A DNA stretch of 31,809 bases from Paracoccaceae bacterium. Lineage in GTDB: Bacteria > Pseudomonadota > Alphaproteobacteria > Rhodobacterales > Rhodobacteraceae. Numbering within the stretch: the stretch's first letter is position 1; every line of letters starts with the position of its first letter. Location: positions 1 through 31,809 of the forward strand of contig JALXER010000001.1 in NCBI GenBank assembly GCA_027069385.1, read 5' to 3'. Below, piece after piece: positions 16,720 to 24,166 of this stretch. The notes under the pieces are model-generated. The model had not been told where the DNA came from. It saw only the letters and a list, made by a program, of their open reading frames with translations, and ran no database searches. The position numbers were made by a program, and so were the translations under genes.

Positions 16720-17716
16720 GGCGTCCGGAGGCGCGTTCATAGGCCTTGACGATTTTGGCCACCATCGGGTGGCGCACCACGTCGGCGGCGCTGAAACGGG
16801 TAAAGCCGATGCCCCCTACCTTGCGCAATATCCGTTCGGCCTCGACCAGCCCGCTTGGCACGCCTTTGGGCAGGTCGATCTGGCTGGTATCGCCGTTGAT
16901 TGCCATGCGGGATCCCTCTCCGAGTCGGGTCAGGAACATGCGCATCTGCATGGTGGTGGTGTTTTGCGCCTCGTCCAGCACCACAAAGGCGTTGGACAGG
17001 GTGCGCCCGCGCATAAAGGCCAGCGGCGCGATCTCGATCTGCTTTTCCTCGATCAGCTTGCCAAGCTGTTTTCCCGGAATGAAATCGTGCAGCGCGTCGT
17101 AAAGCGGCTGCATATAGGGATCGACCTTTTCCTTCATGTCGCCGGGCAGAAAGCCCAAACGCTCGCCGGCCTCGACTGCCGGACGCGACAGGATAATCCG
17201 GTCCACATGGCCTTCGATGAAATGCGATACCGCCACGGCCACCGCCAGATAGGTTTTGCCGGTGCCCGCTGGGCCAAGCCCGAACACCAGTTCATTATCG
17301 AGCAGCGCGTTCAGATAGGCGGCCTGCGCCGGAGAGCGGGCCTCTACGGTCTTTTTGCGGGTGCGAATGGTGATTTTGCCCCCCGTCGCGGGGCGCGGGT
17401 GATCATCGGACACCTCGTCGAACATCTGGGCGGGCATGCGGATAGCGGCGTCAATGTCGCCGGGTTCCAGCGGTTTGCCATCCTGCAAACGCCCGTAAAG
17501 CGCGCGCAGCGTGGCGGCGGCGAACTTGCGATCCTCGGCCTCGCCATCCAGCATCAGCACATTGCCGTGCCGGTTGATTTGCACATGCGTGGCGGATTCG
17601 ATCCGCGCAAGGTTCCGGTCCAGCTCGCCGCACAGGTCGATCAGCAGGCGGTTACTCTGGAATTCAAGGCGGGTTTGCTCGGGGGTATCGGGGTCGGGCG
17701 CGGGTGTGGTGGTCAA
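16712..17716 (-). CDS. PhoH-family P-loop ATPase (PhoH2/YbeZ type)
   Basis: This 334-aa protein has an N-terminal KH-like segment (about residues 15-75; FQSNRLLIDLCGELDRNLARIES) and a RecA-like PhoH ATPase core. Walker A is GPAGTGKT at 148-155 and Walker B is VVLDEAQN. It is the YbeZ form, thought to work with YbeY in RNA metabolism, and the two genes overlap by 8 bases here. The only start codon that keeps the conserved N-terminus is a TTG at 17716, without a good ribosome-binding site; this part of the call is uncertain. An ATG option does not occur until about residue 55, inside the conserved domain. Confidence 0.92.
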   Translation of the reverse strand: MTTTPAPDPDTPEQTRLEFQSNRLLIDLCGELDRNLARIESATHVQINRHGNVLMLDGEAEDRKFAAATLRALYGRLQDGKPLEPGDIDAAIRMPAQMFDEVSDDHPRPATGGKITIRTRKKTVEARSPAQAAYLNALLDNELVFGLGPAGTGKTYLAVAVAVSHFIEGHVDRIILSRPAVEAGERLGFLPGDMKEKVDPYMQPLYDALHDFIPGKQLGKLIEEKQIEIAPLAFMRGRTLSNAFVVLDEAQNTTTMQMRMFLTRLGEGSRMAINGDTSQIDLPKGVPSGLVEAERILRKVGGIGFTRFSAADVVRHPMVAKIVKAYERASGRHD

Positions 17717-17737
17717 GGCTGTTCTATCCGTTGGGGT

Positions 17738-17799
17738 GTCCTGATGCCAGCTTGCCCCAAGCCACGAGATGGGGCAAGCGGTTTGTCCGGTGCCAGGAC
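17738..17799 (-). terminator. Two-tier hairpin between sulfotransferase and phoH
   Basis: An inner perfect 10-bp stem (GCTTGCCCCA at 17750-17759 with TGGGGCAAGC at 17770-17779, 10-base loop) is enclosed by an outer 6-bp stem (GTCCTG at 17738-17743 with CAGGAC at 17794-17799). It occupies nearly the whole 84-base gap after the sulfotransferase stop and before phoH. It probably ends the glycosyltransferase-sulfotransferase transcript. No U-tract follows. Confidence 0.55.
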
Positions 17800-17800
17800 T

Positions 17801-18544
17801 CTAATCATATCCGAAATGGCGCTGGTATTCGCCGCAGGCCGCGGTGATATCGTTTGCCATGTCCAGATAGTGCGGCGCAAGCCCGCGTTGGGCCGGATCG
17901 ACCGGTTGGCCCAGCGTCGCACCGTGCCGGTCCAGTTCGAACTGGCGGTTGAACCCGGCCAGACCGGTGCCCAGTTCGCCGTGCAACTGCCAGCCGGTTT
18001 GCTGCGCCAACTGCGCGCGAAAGGCGGGGTCGGTGGTAAAATCCTCGTACCTCACCACCATTGCGGGGCCGGTTAACGCGCGATGAAACCGCACCAGACC
18101 GGCGCTTTCGTCAAGGCAGTACCGGCGCACCCATTCGGGCGGAAACCGGTCGGTGTTCTGCTGTTTCTGGTGCTTTTCAAAGAAACTGAGCGCGATATCG
18201 CGGATGTTGCGCACCCCCAGCAGCACCATTTTCGGGGCAAATAGCTGTTGCACCTTCCGGTGTTCGGCGCATTGCACCTCTTTGAACCCCCATTTTCGCC
18301 CTTCCAGATAGGTGCCCAGCGCCTTGCGCAGCGCCGAAACCGGGTCATCGCCCTTGGCGGGCAGGGGCGGTTTCTGGCCCAGTCGGGCCAGTTGGCCATT
18401 CAACAGGCCGCGATAGGGCGGCGTGTGGAAACCCGGTTCGGTGAACATCACCTGATTGGGCGGATGGTTCAGCGCGTTGGCCAGAATGGTACTGCCCGAG
18501 CGCCCCATCGCAGCGATATAGATATCCGGTTGCAGCCTATCCAT
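17801..18544 (-). CDS. PAPS-dependent sulfotransferase family protein
   Basis: This 247-aa protein has the sulfotransferase P-loop-like 5'-phosphosulfate motif IAAMGRSGSTILANAL (GRSGST at residues 14-19). A 3'-phosphate-binding segment follows about 100 residues on (LLGVRNIRDIALSFFEKH). The length fits small bacterial sulfotransferases that move sulfate from PAPS to carbohydrates or lipids. Its start overlaps the glycosyltransferase stop by 8 bases, so both act in one pathway, most simply the sulfation of a glycan or glycolipid made by the neighbour. The acceptor cannot be deduced. Confidence 0.82.
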   Translation of the reverse strand: MDRLQPDIYIAAMGRSGSTILANALNHPPNQVMFTEPGFHTPPYRGLLNGQLARLGQKPPLPAKGDDPVSALRKALGTYLEGRKWGFKEVQCAEHRKVQQLFAPKMVLLGVRNIRDIALSFFEKHQKQQNTDRFPPEWVRRYCLDESAGLVRFHRALTGPAMVVRYEDFTTDPAFRAQLAQQTGWQLHGELGTGLAGFNRQFELDRHGATLGQPVDPAQRGLAPHYLDMANDITAACGEYQRHFGYD

Positions 18545-19670
18545 CCGCCCCCCCTTTCATCAACGCCAGTTCCTGCGCGATAATGGCCGGAGCGGCGGTT
18601 TGCGCCTGTATCCGCTGGTGTGCCGCCTTGGAGCGCGACAGGAACAGTTCGGGCGCGCGCGCCATTTGCCCCATATGTCCGGCCAGTGCCCGATGGTCCT
18701 CGGGCGGGGCCAGCGCGGCGCAGGTGTCATCGGTAAACTCGGGCACGGCGGCGGCGCTGTTGGTGACCGGCACCAACCCCGAGGCCATGGCCTCGTCGCG
18801 CGAAACGCCCTGCGTATCGGCGCGGCTGGGCACCAGAAACACCCCGTTTTCACCATGCAGCCGCGCGATTTCGGACTGGCTGACAAAACCCTTTTGCAGC
18901 TTTACATTGCCCAGCCCGCGCAAGGGTTCGGTTTGCCGGTCAAACAGCGCCCCGTCGCCAATGATATGAAACCGGAATCGATCAAACAGATCGGTTTCCG
19001 CCAGCGCCAGAATCGCCTTGACGCTCAGGTCATTGGCGTAAATCAGGCTGGAAAAGGGCCGGATGGACAGCACCTTGAACCGGTCCGCTGCCAATTTGGG
19101 GCGATAGCGAAACAGCGTTGTGTCAATCGGGTTGTGGATGACGCTGTATTGCCGGTGATCCAGCGGCTGGCCCAGATCCTCTTGCGCGGTTGCAGCGGCG
19201 TGTTGCGAGACAAAAACCAGATGCAGCCTCGCGGGCCAGTCGGCCACAAGCCCGCGCCAAAAATCCATGCGCCGGTCATAGGTCTTGCGGGCCTTGTCGC
19301 GCGATGCGCCGTCCGCATAGGCATAGGCCCGGCGGTGAAACGCCTGAATTTCCGAGCCGTGCAGCCAGCCAAATACCGGAATATCGTCGGGCAGGGCAGC
19401 CACGGCGGGCCAGTTATCCTCGGCAATGCCGTGCAGGGCGATGCGGTCGGGGCGCTGGCGCAAAACCTGCTTGCGCAGTGCCTTGTCATCGCCAGCGCGC
19501 ACCGTGACCCCCTCGAAGGTATTGCCGGTTTCCGGCATCCGGCCACCATAAACGAACACATCCACCTGATGCCCCGCGTTGCGATACAGCACCACGCGGC
19601 GATGCACGAAAGGATAGCTGTAAAGCGCATTCCGGCTGGGATAGCCCCGGGTGATGATCAGCAGTTTCAA
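18537..19670 (-). CDS. Glycosyltransferase (GT-B fold, GT4-like)
   Basis: This 377-aa protein has the GT-B layout. The N-terminal Rossmann half begins KLLIITRGYPS and contains FGWLHGSEIQAFHR. The C-terminal half includes HIIGDGALFDR, the SQSEIARLHGENGVFLVPSRADTQGVSRDEAMASGLVPV donor-binding region with the E-x7-E-like element of GT4 enzymes, and AAAVPEF. The start was set at the TTG at 19670 because the protein then begins M-K-L-L-I-I-T-R-G-Y-P, as in relatives, and AAGG is at a good distance; a TTG at 19697 has no usable site. It is translationally coupled to the sulfotransferase. Donor and acceptor are unknown. Confidence 0.85.
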   Translation of the reverse strand: MKLLIITRGYPSRNALYSYPFVHRRVVLYRNAGHQVDVFVYGGRMPETGNTFEGVTVRAGDDKALRKQVLRQRPDRIALHGIAEDNWPAVAALPDDIPVFGWLHGSEIQAFHRRAYAYADGASRDKARKTYDRRMDFWRGLVADWPARLHLVFVSQHAAATAQEDLGQPLDHRQYSVIHNPIDTTLFRYRPKLAADRFKVLSIRPFSSLIYANDLSVKAILALAETDLFDRFRFHIIGDGALFDRQTEPLRGLGNVKLQKGFVSQSEIARLHGENGVFLVPSRADTQGVSRDEAMASGLVPVTNSAAAVPEFTDDTCAALAPPEDHRALAGHMGQMARAPELFLSRSKAAHQRIQAQTAAPAIIAQELALMKGGADG

Positions 19671-19775
19671 AGGCGGCCTTGTGCTTTGCCCGCGCAACCT
19701 CTGGCGGGGTCTGTGTTGATCACAGGGTTAACGCCTATGGCGGGCAAGTTCAACAAATGCCCCGGCAATCCGCCC

Positions 19776-21212
19776 CTATCGACGAATGTTTTTCACCAGC
19801 GCCGGAGCCTGCGCAAGCGTTTTCGGGCCGAACAGCTCTTTCACCAGCAGGGTGCGGATCTTTTTCTCGTCCTCGCGGGTGCTTAGGCCGATAAAGGTCT
19901 TGTCAAAGGCCTTTTTGTTCTGTTTCTCGCTTTGCGCCAAAAGCTGCCCGATCAGCCCGTCCATTTCGCGGGTCGAGGGGCGCTTGTTGCCAAATGCCTT
20001 GACCAGCGCGGTTTTCGCCTTGGAGCCAAGCGCCCGTTTGGCGGTTTGCGGCGTCAGGGAAACCCCCGCATCGAATTTGGACAGATGCCCCTGCGTGATA
20101 ACCTGCTTGCCCACCGTTTCAAGAAACGTATCGGCCTTGACCGGCGATTTCAGGCTGTTGGCCTTTTTCAGCTCTTCCTTGATGATCCCCTCGACAATAT
20201 CCGAACTGTGTTCCTTGAAATAGTTCTCGGTGAACTTTTTGGCGGCATTGCCCGACAGCTTTTTCGCCAGTTTCCCGGGCAGCTTTTTGGAGACCTGCCC
20301 GACAAGCGCGTTGGTTGCCTTGGTGGCGTACTTCCCCTTGAAGATCTTGCTACAGGCGACGTTCAACATGGTATCCTTGGCGATACTGGCGGCCGCAGCC
20401 TTGCCCCCGTCCTTTTTGTCAAAGGTGCCCTTGGCAATTTCATCGGCCAGTGCCTCTACCGCGGCGGGGCCGGCAAGTTTGACCACATTCGCCGCGATGG
20501 CACCGGCGGAAAAACCGGCACTGACCGGTGCCGACATCGTCGAGAGCAGCACAAATGCCGACCCCTTGATATAGGTCAGGCCGGTTATCACCTTGACCCC
20601 GCCGCTTTGCACCCCTTCGGCATATTTCTTTATGGCAACCGATGCCTTGTCCACCAGCGGCGTTGCCTTCTGGAAAGCGGCGCTAAAACGGGCAAGTTGC
20701 AGGGATTTGAGCGCGGATTCGGCATTTTTGACCTCGGTTTCCGCTGCCTTGATGACCGATTCATCGGGAAACCCGACCGGAGAGGCCAGCTCGATACACC
20801 ATGAAATGATGTACTGGTCATTGCGAAGCTTTTTGTGAAAATCCCAGTAAAACCGCGCGGTTTCGATCGCGCGTTTCAGTGAGCGCATTGCCGGTTCCAC
20901 CGCCCGGGCCGAGCGCGCCAGCAGGCTCTGGTAATCCTTGTCGGTAAACAGGTAAACCTTGCCGCCCACGGTGATCTGCTTGGTCGGGTTCTCTATCCTG
21001 ACGGCTTTTTGCATGATGTCCATGATGGACTTGTCCAGCACGCCGGTTTCGCGCAACCCCGATGATTTCTGGAACGCCTTGATCGCCTTGATGGTTTCCC
21101 TGTTCAGCATTCCGTCTTCTTTGACAATGCTGGCCTTGGCGTTCTGGTTTAACAGTTTCTGGGCCTTCAGAACGTGTTTGCTTGATGTGTCGGGCTCTGC
21201 CAATGCAGCCAT
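19776..21212 (-). CDS. Lys-rich protein with N-terminal peptidoglycan-binding-like domain, unknown function
   Basis: This 478-aa protein lacks a signal peptide. Residues 12-68 match a peptidoglycan-binding type 1 fold (HVLKAQKLLNQ, DGMLNRETIKAIKAFQKSSGL, TGVLD). Residues 95-200 are helical and charged. Residues about 205-258 form a Gly/Ala/Ser-rich hydrophobic stretch. The remainder is very rich in lysine (KIFKGKY, KKLPGKLAKKLSG, KKFTENYFKEH), with a predicted pI that must be high. No known enzyme motif was found. The start at 21212 is supported by AAAGGGGGG and by a strong promoter (21231-21259) that lies inside any longer reading. Layouts with a cell-wall-binding head, a hydrophobic middle and a basic tail occur among secreted effectors, but that is a guess. 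The gene is followed by the glycosyltransferase operon. Confidence 0.7.
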   Translation of the reverse strand: MAALAEPDTSSKHVLKAQKLLNQNAKASIVKEDGMLNRETIKAIKAFQKSSGLRETGVLDKSIMDIMQKAVRIENPTKQITVGGKVYLFTDKDYQSLLARSARAVEPAMRSLKRAIETARFYWDFHKKLRNDQYIISWCIELASPVGFPDESVIKAAETEVKNAESALKSLQLARFSAAFQKATPLVDKASVAIKKYAEGVQSGGVKVITGLTYIKGSAFVLLSTMSAPVSAGFSAGAIAANVVKLAGPAAVEALADEIAKGTFDKKDGGKAAAASIAKDTMLNVACSKIFKGKYATKATNALVGQVSKKLPGKLAKKLSGNAAKKFTENYFKEHSSDIVEGIIKEELKKANSLKSPVKADTFLETVGKQVITQGHLSKFDAGVSLTPQTAKRALGSKAKTALVKAFGNKRPSTREMDGLIGQLLAQSEKQNKKAFDKTFIGLSTREDEKKIRTLLVKELFGPKTLAQAPALVKNIRR

Positions 21213-21230
21213 GACGCCCCCCTTTCGCGT

Positions 21231-21259
21231 ATAATAAACCGGAAAAAAAATCTTGTCTA
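21231..21259 (-). promoter_or_regulatory. Sigma-70-like promoter of the peptidoglycan-binding-like gene
   Basis: On the minus strand TAGACA (21254-21259) and TATTAT (21231-21236) are separated by exactly 17 bases, and each matches the consensus at five of six positions. The spacer contains a run of eight T. Transcription would begin near 21224, giving a very short leader before the AAAGGGGGG site. This fixes the gene's start codon at 21212. Confidence 0.7.
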
Positions 21260-21279
21260 AAACACGTTCAGCATACATT

Positions 21280-21310
21280 AACCGGCCGGAAAATCAAATT
21301 CCGGCCGGTT
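21280..21310 (-). terminator. Strong hairpin after the second caspase-like gene
   Basis: A perfect 12-bp inverted repeat (AACCGGCCGGAA / TTCCGGCCGGTT) with a 7-base loop sits 26 bases beyond the stop of the caspase-like gene and upstream of the next gene's promoter. It has the size and position of a rho-independent terminator, although only TTAATG follows instead of a long U-tract. Confidence 0.65.
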
Positions 21311-21336
21311 GGCGCTGTCAGGCAGGGGGTCGGTTC

Positions 21337-23784
21337 CTAATACAGATCAACCCTGAACGGAGAGGTTGTCCAGTAAAGACCGGCCAAAAACACCAGACGG
21401 TCCACGCGGTTGTTTTCCGGCGGTTCAACGCCGAAATTGGCGGCGACTTGCGCCAGCGCGGCGCGGCTTCCGGCACCAAAGGCACCGTCTACGGTGATTT
21501 CAACGCCGAGATCGGCGATCATCTGCTGGGCAGCCTGATCAACCAGCCGCCGGTTCATGCCACGCAGGATCTGGCGCGCCGCATCGCCGGCCTCGGGGTC
21601 GCGCAGAGCGGCGGCCTTGGCGGCAAATATTGCGGCCTGATAGCGTTCAAACCCGTCGGGGCGCTGGTCAAGGATCACATAGGCCGCGCCGACACCGGCC
21701 CACGGGTCACCGCGCTCCAGCCCGATCTGGTACCAGTGCATGGCTTCATCGGCCTTGCCCCGCCCCAACTGGCCACGCTCGTATAACAGGCCGATATTGC
21801 CCGGCGCGTTGGGATGGCCGCCAAGGGCCGCCTTTTCGAACCAGTCAAAGGCCTTCTGGTAATCGACCGCCGTTCCGCCAAGGCCGTTGCGATAGACCAG
21901 CCCCATATTGTTATAGCCATAAATATCGTCACGCGCCGCGCTTTCGCGCAGATAACGCAACCCGCGTTCGGAATCGAAGAACGGGTTTTCCTCATCCAGA
22001 TAGAAATAGCCCAATTCGTTCATGGCAAAGGTGTGGCCCACCTCCAACGCCCGCATCATCAGGTCAAAGCCCTGACGGCGCAGCTCTTCGTTGGTTTCAT
22101 AGCGCAGCAACTGGCGGCCCAGCGCATAATAGGCGTAAGGGTCGCCCTGATCCACGCCGATAATGTAATAGGCCAGCGCCTCGTCAGGGTCTTTGACGTT
22201 GGCCTTGCCCCCCTCGCGCGCGGCCTGATCGGCAATCATGGCGCCCAGCGCCACCCAGGCGCGGGTATGGCCCAGATCGCGAGCCTTTTCAAAGGCGGCG
22301 TTGGCCTCGTCATAGCGGCGCAAGGCCAGATAGGCGCGGCCAAGCTGATAATGGAACCGCCCGGTTTGCGGGCTGGCCTCGACCGCTTTCAGGCAGGCGG
22401 CCAGCGCGATTTCGGGGCGAATTTCATTGGCATAGCGGGTCAACCCAGAGCCTTCGGGATCAAGATGATCGCCCGCCTCCATGTCGCATTCGTTGCCCTG
22501 CAAGGCGATGCGCACCACCTGTTCGTCACCGTTCACCGCCACGCGGAAATCATCGGTATAGGCGGCACCCTCCACAAAGGCCGCGTCGGTCTGGGGCATG
22601 GCGTTGCTGTAAAGGATCTGGTCGGTGGCCCCCTCTATAACGCCCGTTGCATCGGCGGCCAGCCGGATTCCGCCCGGGGTGACGATGGTCAACCGCCCGC
22701 CATCGGGCTGACCGGTGATGCTAAGGGTATCGCTGTCCGACAGTGCCAGCCCTTGCCGCAGGGCGTCGTTCAGATCAACCTCGCGGCTGAGTTCAGCCGA
22801 CAATACAACGTCAACAGGTTGTTGTTGCGCAGGTGTTGCGGTCGGGGCTTCGTCGGATTCGATCAGCACCAGTGCCCGCGTGACCGAACCGGACCCGTCA
22901 CCGGTTTGCACCGGCGGCACGGTTTGGGACGGTACAAAAGAGATGGTTTCGACCAGGGTCGAGCTTTCCCACGGCACTTGCGCGCCGCCGGTACGTTCGT
23001 AAACCAGCCGCCGCACCTGTTCGAGCAGGCTGGTCACCGACGCATCGGGATTGGCATTTGCCGCCTCGATCAGGGCAGCGGTAAACGGGCTGTTGGCCCC
23101 GTCACCATCCAGCGCCACTTCGCCCGGCGAGGTCGAAAAGGCCAACAGCGAATTGACCGGCGCGGCCAGCGTGGAAAACCCGTTGCGGGCCTCGCTAAGC
23201 TGGTCGCCAATACCGGTCAGGGCGGTTTGATTGGCAAAGGGATTATTGCGGCAACTGTCCAGAATCACCAGCTGCGTGCGGGCCCGCGCCCCGATAATGG
23301 CCACCAGACTGTCCAGCGAGACGGTTTCAAACGGCACATCATAGGCGGTGTTCAGATCGGCATCGGCAGGCACGATGTAATTGCCCCCGCCAATCTGCAA
23401 CCCGTGACCGGCAAAATAGAACACCACCTCGGACTGTTTATCGACATCGAACAGGACGCGGCGCAACATATCCTCGAAACCGCGCTTGGTCAGGTTGGTG
23501 TATTCGAACACCTCATAGCCCTGCTCGCGCAGAAAGGCGGCCATAAGGCGCGCATCCGCATCAGCGTTGCGCAGGTCGGGCGCGACGGTGTAATCCGAGT
23601 TGCCGATCACAAAGGCATAGCGTTTGGCGGCGCGGGTGCTCAGGTCAATCTGCACGTCGGGCAGGCCAATCACCCCCGACCCGCGTACAAGCGATTGCGC
23701 CGCAAGGTCGGGCGCGATGAAGGCGGTACTGGCAAGCGAAAGGGCAAAAACGCCGAGTCGCAGCCCAAAGGACTGTTTATGCAT
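21337..23784 (-). CDS. Secreted caspase-like (C14) protein with Sel1/TPR repeats and peptidoglycan-binding-like tail
   Basis: This 815-aa protein starts with a signal peptide (about residues 1-30). A caspase p20-like domain spans about 54-290: YAFVIGNSDY strand, catalytic H127 in FYFAGHG, C178 in LDSCRNNPF, then FSTSPGEVALDG. Residues about 290-450 are a beta-rich linker with no recognised family. TPR/Sel1 repeats run from about 470 to 735 (FHYQLGRAYLALRRYDEANAAFEKA, NNMGLVYRNGLGGTAVDYQKAFDWFEKAA). The C-terminus (748-786) resembles a peptidoglycan-binding type 1 domain (VDGAFGAGSRAALAQVAANFG). GGAGA lies upstream of the ATG. It follows the small lipoprotein gene after 29 bases, so it is probably in the same operon. 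Both catalytic residues are intact. Substrate is unknown; relative to the 5211 paralogue it has an extra beta domain. Confidence 0.85.
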   Translation of the reverse strand: MHKQSFGLRLGVFALSLASTAFIAPDLAAQSLVRGSGVIGLPDVQIDLSTRAAKRYAFVIGNSDYTVAPDLRNADADARLMAAFLREQGYEVFEYTNLTKRGFEDMLRRVLFDVDKQSEVVFYFAGHGLQIGGGNYIVPADADLNTAYDVPFETVSLDSLVAIIGARARTQLVILDSCRNNPFANQTALTGIGDQLSEARNGFSTLAAPVNSLLAFSTSPGEVALDGDGANSPFTAALIEAANANPDASVTSLLEQVRRLVYERTGGAQVPWESSTLVETISFVPSQTVPPVQTGDGSGSVTRALVLIESDEAPTATPAQQQPVDVVLSAELSREVDLNDALRQGLALSDSDTLSITGQPDGGRLTIVTPGGIRLAADATGVIEGATDQILYSNAMPQTDAAFVEGAAYTDDFRVAVNGDEQVVRIALQGNECDMEAGDHLDPEGSGLTRYANEIRPEIALAACLKAVEASPQTGRFHYQLGRAYLALRRYDEANAAFEKARDLGHTRAWVALGAMIADQAAREGGKANVKDPDEALAYYIIGVDQGDPYAYYALGRQLLRYETNEELRRQGFDLMMRALEVGHTFAMNELGYFYLDEENPFFDSERGLRYLRESAARDDIYGYNNMGLVYRNGLGGTAVDYQKAFDWFEKAALGGHPNAPGNIGLLYERGQLGRGKADEAMHWYQIGLERGDPWAGVGAAYVILDQRPDGFERYQAAIFAAKAAALRDPEAGDAARQILRGMNRRLVDQAAQQMIADLGVEITVDGAFGAGSRAALAQVAANFGVEPPENNRVDRLVFLAGLYWTTSPFRVDLY

Positions 23785-23813
23785 TGTTCAATTCTCCACA
23801 TTCTAAAATAAGG

Positions 23814-23999
23814 TTACGGAGTCCAGCCACCGCCACCGCCACCGCCGCGATTGCTATCACGCCGTTCGGCCCGTGCCTCGGCCGCTGCCGCGTGGTTTTC
23901 CTGTATGACGACAAGCTCTTCTTCGGTATACTGTTGGCACCCCGCCAGGCTGGCGGACAGCGCAAGCGGAACACACAAGAATAGAATGACCTTTTTCAT
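23814..23999 (-). CDS. Small lipoprotein with a poly-glycine tail
   Basis: This 61-aa protein has a lipoprotein signal (MKKVILFLCVPLALSASLAGC) with the lipobox LAGC; C21 would be acylated. The 41-residue mature part is a charged Ala/Glu/Arg helix (TEEELVVIQENHAAAAEARAERR), then seven glycines and WTP. The glycine run is encoded by an alternating GGC/GGT hexamer repeated three times. AGGGGA precedes the ATG. It lies 29 bases upstream of the caspase-like gene and reads in the same direction. No family was recognised. A tether, inhibitor or substrate for the protease are all possible; only the lipoprotein call is firm. Confidence 0.75.
   Translation of the reverse strand: MKKVILFLCVPLALSASLAGCQQYTEEELVVIQENHAAAAEARAERRDSNRGGGGGGGWTP
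23826..23846 (-). repeat. Hexanucleotide repeat encoding poly-glycine
   Basis: The hexamer GGCGGT occurs three times and is followed by GGC, all in frame in the small lipoprotein gene. Unit gain or loss would change the glycine tail by two residues without a frameshift. Confidence 0.85.
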
Positions 24000-24070
24000 A
24001 ACTTTTATCCCCTGCTTTTTTATTATTTAACAAAAATCCCGACTACACTAACCAAAAAGCGGATAATCGC

Positions 24071-24087
24071 CAAACAAAAAATGTTTG
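24071..24087. promoter_or_regulatory. Inverted repeat in the lipoprotein/M48 divergent gap
   Basis: CAAACA and TGTTTG flank five A residues in the middle of the 167-base AT-rich gap between the divergent start codons at 23999 and 24167. The gap must hold both promoters. The dyad could be a regulator site or chance in AT-rich sequence. No clear paired -35/-10 was seen. Confidence 0.25.
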
Positions 24088-24166
24088 CCTGATCGGGTGC
24101 ATGACAGTCTTGGCAATGGCGGGGAAAAGGCCCATATTGGGGCGTCAAGGTAAAAGGTGTGGTAAT

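Noticed and set aside
16424..18076. Long open frame on the plus strand opposite phoH and ybeY
   Set aside because: It is a mirror of conserved minus-strand genes in GC-rich DNA. The translation has no recognisable motif, and the minus frames hold intact PhoH and YbeY signatures.
19711..19725. Small dyad CTGTG/CACAG upstream of the glycosyltransferase
   Set aside because: A 5-bp stem alone is expected by chance and shows no supporting context.
18600..19886. Plus-strand open frame opposite the glycosyltransferase
   Set aside because: No motif was found, and it runs over two clearly coding minus-strand genes.
21213..21278. Longer N-terminus for the peptidoglycan-binding-like protein
   Set aside because: The extension lies across a near-consensus promoter, and the downstream ATG has the strong ribosome-binding site.
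21814..23811. Long plus-strand open frame opposite the second caspase-like gene
   Set aside because: The predicted protein is Arg/Gly/His-rich without motifs, while the minus frame has a signal peptide and caspase dyad.
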